Assembly (NCBI GenBank): GCA_002868985.1
Contig: PKTV01000109.1
Span: 1-8,429 of the forward strand
From: Desulfobacteraceae bacterium
GTDB lineage: Bacteria > Desulfobacterota > Desulfobacteria > Desulfobacterales > UBA11574
Direction: 5' to 3'
DNA length: 8,429 nucleotides
Shown here in pieces: positions 6,017 to 8,429 of this stretch; the first letter of the stretch is position 1, and each line of letters begins with the position of its first letter. The notes beneath the pieces are model-generated. The model did not search any database and was not told the origin of the DNA. It was given only the letters and a program-made list of their open reading frames with translations. A program made the position numbers and the translations under genes.

Positions 6017-6503
6017 AGTAAACATTGCAAGTATGGCTATAGATCCGACTTCAAACACACCGATAATTATTTTAAAGTCGGTTAAAGGTGATCAAGCGGT
6101 GCCGATATGGATCGGCTTGCTCGAAGCGACATCCATTGCATCAGCGCTCAGAGATATCAAATTCGACCGGCCCATGACCCATGACCTTTTCAAAAATTTT
6201 ATCGACAATCTGGAGATGGAGGTGTCGAAGGTGGAAGTGTGTGATTTAAAAGATAACACATTTTATGCCCGAATATATTTTGTGTCAAAAGATAAAAGTT
6301 TTGACATGGATGCCCGTCCAAGCGATGCAATTGCCATCGCCCTTCGGTTTGGTGCGCCGATTTATGTGGATGATAAAATTTTTGATCAATCTCAGATGGT
6401 CGAAGGAGATTATGAAGTCTTAAATAAGAGCGAAGACGGGAAAAAGTGGGCGGATTATCTTGAAAACCTTTCTCCTGAGGACTTCGGTAAATACAAGGTA
6501 TAA
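6006..6503 (+). CDS. Bifunctional nuclease (BFN/DUF151) family protein
   Basis: This 165-aa protein has the BFN (DUF151, PF02577) domain. Plant members have reported DNase and RNase activity, but the role of bacterial members is unsettled. The domain runs from residue 1 to about 135, with IIILKSVKGDQAVPIWIGLLEA (about 20-41), RPMTHDLF (about 55-62), DARPSDAIAIALRFGAPIYVDD (about 102-123) and a typical end near YLENLSPEDFGKYKV. There is no UVR or other extra domain and no signal peptide, so it is cytoplasmic. Translation starts at an ATG with a strong AGGAG site inside miaB and an 11-bp overlap, so production is coupled to MiaB. The pairing suggests a link to RNA or tRNA metabolism, but this is inference. 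The gene ends inside the stem of a hairpin terminator. Confidence 0.93.
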   Translation: MLHEVNIASMAIDPTSNTPIIILKSVKGDQAVPIWIGLLEATSIASALRDIKFDRPMTHDLFKNFIDNLEMEVSKVEVCDLKDNTFYARIYFVSKDKSFDMDARPSDAIAIALRFGAPIYVDDKIFDQSQMVEGDYEVLNKSEDGKKWADYLENLSPEDFGKYKV

Positions 6504-6524
6504 AATCGCGAAGCGATTTTATAC
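6498..6524. terminator. Hairpin terminator overlapping the BFN stop codon, between convergent genes
   Basis: A perfect 12-bp stem GTATAAAATCGC / GCGATTTTATAC (6498-6509, 6513-6524) surrounds a GAA loop and includes the TAA stop at 6501-6503. Neither strand has a long T-run beyond the stem, but the T-rich arm can act as the U-tract. A second hairpin, AACGG-CTATA-CCGTT (6527-6541), follows directly. It lies between convergent genes ending at 6503 and 6582, so a bidirectional terminator is likely. Confidence 0.65.
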
Positions 6525-6581
6525 ATAACGGCTATACCGTTGAACAAAAGAAACCTCCCCGTCTCCTGAAATAATTGAGTC

Positions 6582-7781
6582 TTAAATTGCAAACCTGCCG
6601 TTTTCATAGATGGTCACCTTTTTCCCGGATGCAAGATGGGCGGTAACCCTCTTCTTTTCGGTATTGACGAGGTCCCAGTGAAGGGCTGAATCATTGAAAC
6701 CGAGGCCTTTCTTTTTCTCTTTGGTCAATTCTTTTGGATTCCCGTTATATGTATCGGCATAAGAAGAACCCAGTGCCAGATGGCAGTTTCCGTATTTACC
6801 CCCATAGTTCTCATCAAAAAGTGTGTTTGCCATGAAGGTGTTGATTCTTGAGAATCTTTTGTCTGTTAAAGAAAATTCACCCACCTTGTTGGCGCCTTTA
6901 TCCATTGAGAGCTGTTTAATGACAAAATTTTCTCCCTTTTTTGCGTTGACGTTGACCACAGCGCCTTTTTTAAATTCAAGCCTAACCCCTTTTACATAGT
7001 TGCCGCTTCGAAATGAAGGCTGATTTGAAAAGTATATCCCCCGGGTACCTCTCCAGTCCGGTGAAAGAAATATTTCAAAACTCGGGATATTATGGCCTGA
7101 AATGCCGATCCATTTTCTTTTTTCTCCCGGTGTTATCGTAAGATCTACATTTTCTGATTCAACATGATAGGCATTCACATTCATGCTGTTGAGCCATTTT
7201 TTTATGGATGTTGCGTTATTAAAAATATCTTGCCAATGCGAAACCGGTGAAATTCTGTTCAGAAAGCATGCGTTTACGATTTGGGCTGTATAGGCCTTCA
7301 TTGAAAGTTTGGCATGTCTGGCCAATTCTTTTGTGGGAAAGGCGCACAGGGTCCATCCGAAATCACCGGCTTGATCCCGGGCATCGAGTATATCACGTAA
7401 ATACTTTCGAGCCACGGCAGTTTTGCCGATCTTTTTTGGATCTATATGACTCAAGTGTGTTATGGATTCAGGCGCATATAGAAAAATGCCGCCGTTTAAA
7501 CGGTTAAAAAGTTCTTTTTCACCGGGCGGATGGAAAATAATCTGCTTGTTATTTGCTGTTTCAAAAAAGTGCTGCTCCATATTTGCGGTGGGGTTTGTGC
7601 GCTGGACAGGATGAATTCCCATATCCATAAGTTTTGCATAAACAATTTCGGCAAGTCGGACAGCAGGCATATCATAACGGATGAGCACAATGTCATTTTT
7701 TTTAAATTTTTTGGTTCTGGCAGTTTTAAGCCCCCACAGTAACGCATCTGCATACCTATCCAGCTGTTTTTCAGTGAACAT
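6582..7781 (-). CDS. M29-family aminopeptidase
   Basis: This 399-aa protein fits the M29 (thermophilic/AmpS-type) metalloaminopeptidase family, which removes N-terminal residues from peptides using two metal ions. The metal ligands can be placed by pattern: E236 in FEIFLSPDW, E302 in KVGEFSL, H334 in GNCHLALGSSY (with Y341), and H368 and D370 in LHWDLV. The N-terminal part (1-170) has the family's Rossmann-like substrate domain (DIVLIRYDMPAVRLAEIVYAKL, later FGWTLCAFPTKELA). There is no signal peptide, so it is cytoplasmic. The length is close to the roughly 410 aa usual for the family. The start ATG at 7781 has GGGAG (7789-7793) seven bases upstream. The gene converges on the BFN nuclease and lies 205 bp downstream of the 84-aa gene on the same strand, with an inverted-repeat element between. 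Shared transcription with that gene is possible. The shadow ORFs inside it are not genes. Confidence 0.92.
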   Translation of the reverse strand: MFTEKQLDRYADALLWGLKTARTKKFKKNDIVLIRYDMPAVRLAEIVYAKLMDMGIHPVQRTNPTANMEQHFFETANNKQIIFHPPGEKELFNRLNGGIFLYAPESITHLSHIDPKKIGKTAVARKYLRDILDARDQAGDFGWTLCAFPTKELARHAKLSMKAYTAQIVNACFLNRISPVSHWQDIFNNATSIKKWLNSMNVNAYHVESENVDLTITPGEKRKWIGISGHNIPSFEIFLSPDWRGTRGIYFSNQPSFRSGNYVKGVRLEFKKGAVVNVNAKKGENFVIKQLSMDKGANKVGEFSLTDKRFSRINTFMANTLFDENYGGKYGNCHLALGSSYADTYNGNPKELTKEKKKGLGFNDSALHWDLVNTEKKRVTAHLASGKKVTIYENGRFAI

Positions 7782-7801
7782 TATCTTACTCCCGATTTGA
7801 A

Positions 7802-7979
7802 ACCTTTGAAAAACATCCCCTTTTGTCCAATTCCGGCGTTAGACTCAAATTTTAATCCTCGAAATACTTCATGTATGTCTGCCTGCCCCGTAGGTCCGGC
7901 AGATCGTACTGGGGTGGTTAAAATTTTCGCCTGCCTTGGACTTGAATCCCGCCAAAAGCGGGAAACATTTTTCAAAGGT
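7802..7979. repeat. Second, unrelated inverted-repeat element (MITE-like)
   Basis: This 178-bp noncoding element has 12-bp terminal inverted repeats, ACCTTTGAAAAA (7802-7813) and TTTTTCAAAGGT (7968-7979). It also has an inner inverted pair, AAATTTTAA/TTAAAATTT (7847-7855, 7918-7926). Two internal hairpins are present: TCCCGC-CAAAA-GCGGGA (7947-7963) and TCTGCC/GGCAGA around a 14-base loop (7878-7903). It occupies almost all of the gap between the M29 gene and the 84-aa gene, ending 7 bp from the latter's stop. Open frames crossing it on both strands (7781-7975 minus, 7797-8036 plus) follow from the repeat and match no family I know. Only one copy is present here, so mobility is inferred from its form. 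Confidence 0.65.
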
Positions 7980-7986
7980 CTCGACT

Positions 7987-8241
7987 TTATGGATGATCGT
8001 CTTTTAAAAAAAGGCGGTGATATTCTGGATCTTTAAGATGTTTTTTAAGGATCCGTGTCAACAGAGAAAAAATTTCTTCCAGCTCTTCATTGGATAGTCT
8101 CGTGATCAATTCTTTCATGAGCGTGTCATCGGAGAATTTCTGAAGATAATAGATAATCGTATTTTCATCGGTTTCTCGGTCGAAACCAATCCCCACGAGA
8201 CCTTCATATGTTTCAACATGATTGTGTGTGTGGTTGGCCAT
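7987..8241 (-). CDS. Small histidine-rich conserved 'cytoplasmic protein'
   Basis: The 84-aa product begins MANHTHNHVETYEGLVGIGFDR, with three histidines in the first eight residues. It continues as an acidic helical stretch (KFSDDTLMKELITRLSNEELEEIFSLLTRILKKHLKDPEYHRLF). I recall near-identical small proteins from Desulfobacterota genomes, usually labelled only 'cytoplasmic protein'. The function is unknown. The HTHNH start could bind a metal, but this is speculation. A TTG at 8253 would add four residues (MGEK) but spans the ribosome site GGGAG, which sits at ideal spacing for the ATG at 8241, so the ATG is chosen. There is no signal peptide or membrane segment. A copy of the repeat element lies about 25 bp upstream, so its promoter may lie within or next to that element. 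Confidence 0.85.
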   Translation of the reverse strand: MANHTHNHVETYEGLVGIGFDRETDENTIIYYLQKFSDDTLMKELITRLSNEELEEIFSLLTRILKKHLKDPEYHRLFLKDDHP

Positions 8242-8245
8242 TTTT

Positions 8246-8251
8246 TCTCCC
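8246..8251 (-). promoter_or_regulatory. Ribosome binding site that fixes the start of the 84-aa protein
   Basis: GGGAGA on the minus strand lies about five bases before the ATG at 8241. The alternative TTG start at 8253 is upstream of this site and has none of its own. Confidence 0.8.
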
Positions 8252-8265
8252 AAAAAATATTTAGT

Positions 8266-8429
8266 AACACTTTAGCCTTCTGGTAAAATTACCGCTTCAG
8301 GTATAATTAAATTTTTGCTGAAAGAACTCGTGAATAAGGGCTCGTAATGAAAGAAACTGCCCGGGCTATTAATAAAGGTTTCTGCTTTATCAGGGGGGTT
8401 CATCCATAAAGTTAAATCGTCAATGGTTC
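8266..8429. mobile_element. MITE-like element, copy 2, cut by the window end
   Basis: Same orientation as copy 1 (4291-4518). Homology starts at the same point, AACACTTTAGCC, and runs to the last base. Bases 8266-8316 match 4291-4342 with 12 mismatches and one gap. Bases 8317-8376 match 4343-4402 at 59 of 60. Bases 8377-8429 match 4403-4455 ungapped with 14 mismatches. The right inverted arm, if present, should lie about 35-65 bp beyond the window. The element starts about 25 bp upstream of the 84-aa gene's ATG, in its promoter region. Confidence 0.75.

Noticed and set aside
7781..7975. 64-aa minus-strand ORF upstream of the M29 gene
   Set aside because: It coincides with the inverted-repeat element, and the plus strand is open over the same stretch (7797-8036). 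No family resemblance.
1..8429. CRISPR array, tRNA/rRNA genes, transposase, phage or defence genes
   Set aside because: No regularly spaced direct repeats, no recognisable tRNA or rRNA sequence, and no protein of those families is present. All clear coding sequences are housekeeping or small conserved proteins.

Overview
The window is ordinary bacterial chromosome carrying eight protein genes. Its noncoding gaps are unusually rich in short inverted-repeat elements. The proteins point to a sulfate-reducer-type member of the Desulfobacterota (Desulfobacteria). The clues are a DUF4911-type small protein ahead of miaB and a BFN (DUF151) nuclease, a histidine-rich ~84-aa 'cytoplasmic protein', an RNase Z-like hydrolase opening MRPSFLPRLVNGPF, and AT-rich spacers. 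This lineage call rests on family knowledge and was not tested by a search.

Layout. Positions 1-233 hold no gene, only a possible terminator. A two-gene unit follows on the minus strand: a 139-aa protein I do not recognise (1247-1666), then an RNase Z-like metallo-beta-lactamase-fold hydrolase (234-1244). Their stop and start codons are two bases apart. After a 364-bp gap with a nested inverted repeat comes recJ (2031-3746, minus). A divergent 303-bp gap with a hairpin repeat leads to a plus-strand group: a DUF4911-like small protein (4050-4280), miaB (4595-6016) and a BFN-domain nuclease (6006-6503). miaB and the nuclease overlap by 11 bp. That group ends in a hairpin that includes the stop codon and faces an M29 aminopeptidase gene (6582-7781, minus). 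Beyond it lie another inverted-repeat element (7802-7979) and the 84-aa protein gene (7987-8241, minus).

The genes are housekeeping: tRNA modification (MiaB), single-strand DNA degradation in repair (RecJ), probable RNA processing (RNase Z-like) and peptide turnover (M29). I see no phage, defence, toxin or biosynthetic system.

The most notable signal is a short noncoding element present twice in the same orientation: 4291-4518, and 8266 to the window end. The complete copy carries perfect 28-bp terminal inverted repeats. The two copies share a 60-bp core with one mismatch, while the sequence on both sides of the core is only about 75% identical. It looks like a MITE-type element. In copy 1 its right terminal repeat supplies a false upstream ATG for miaB. 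At least three other unrelated inverted-repeat structures occupy the remaining long gaps.

Three naive gene starts were corrected. The hydrolase starts at 1244, not the TTG at 1283. miaB starts at 4595, not 4505. The 84-aa protein starts at 8241, not the TTG at 8253.
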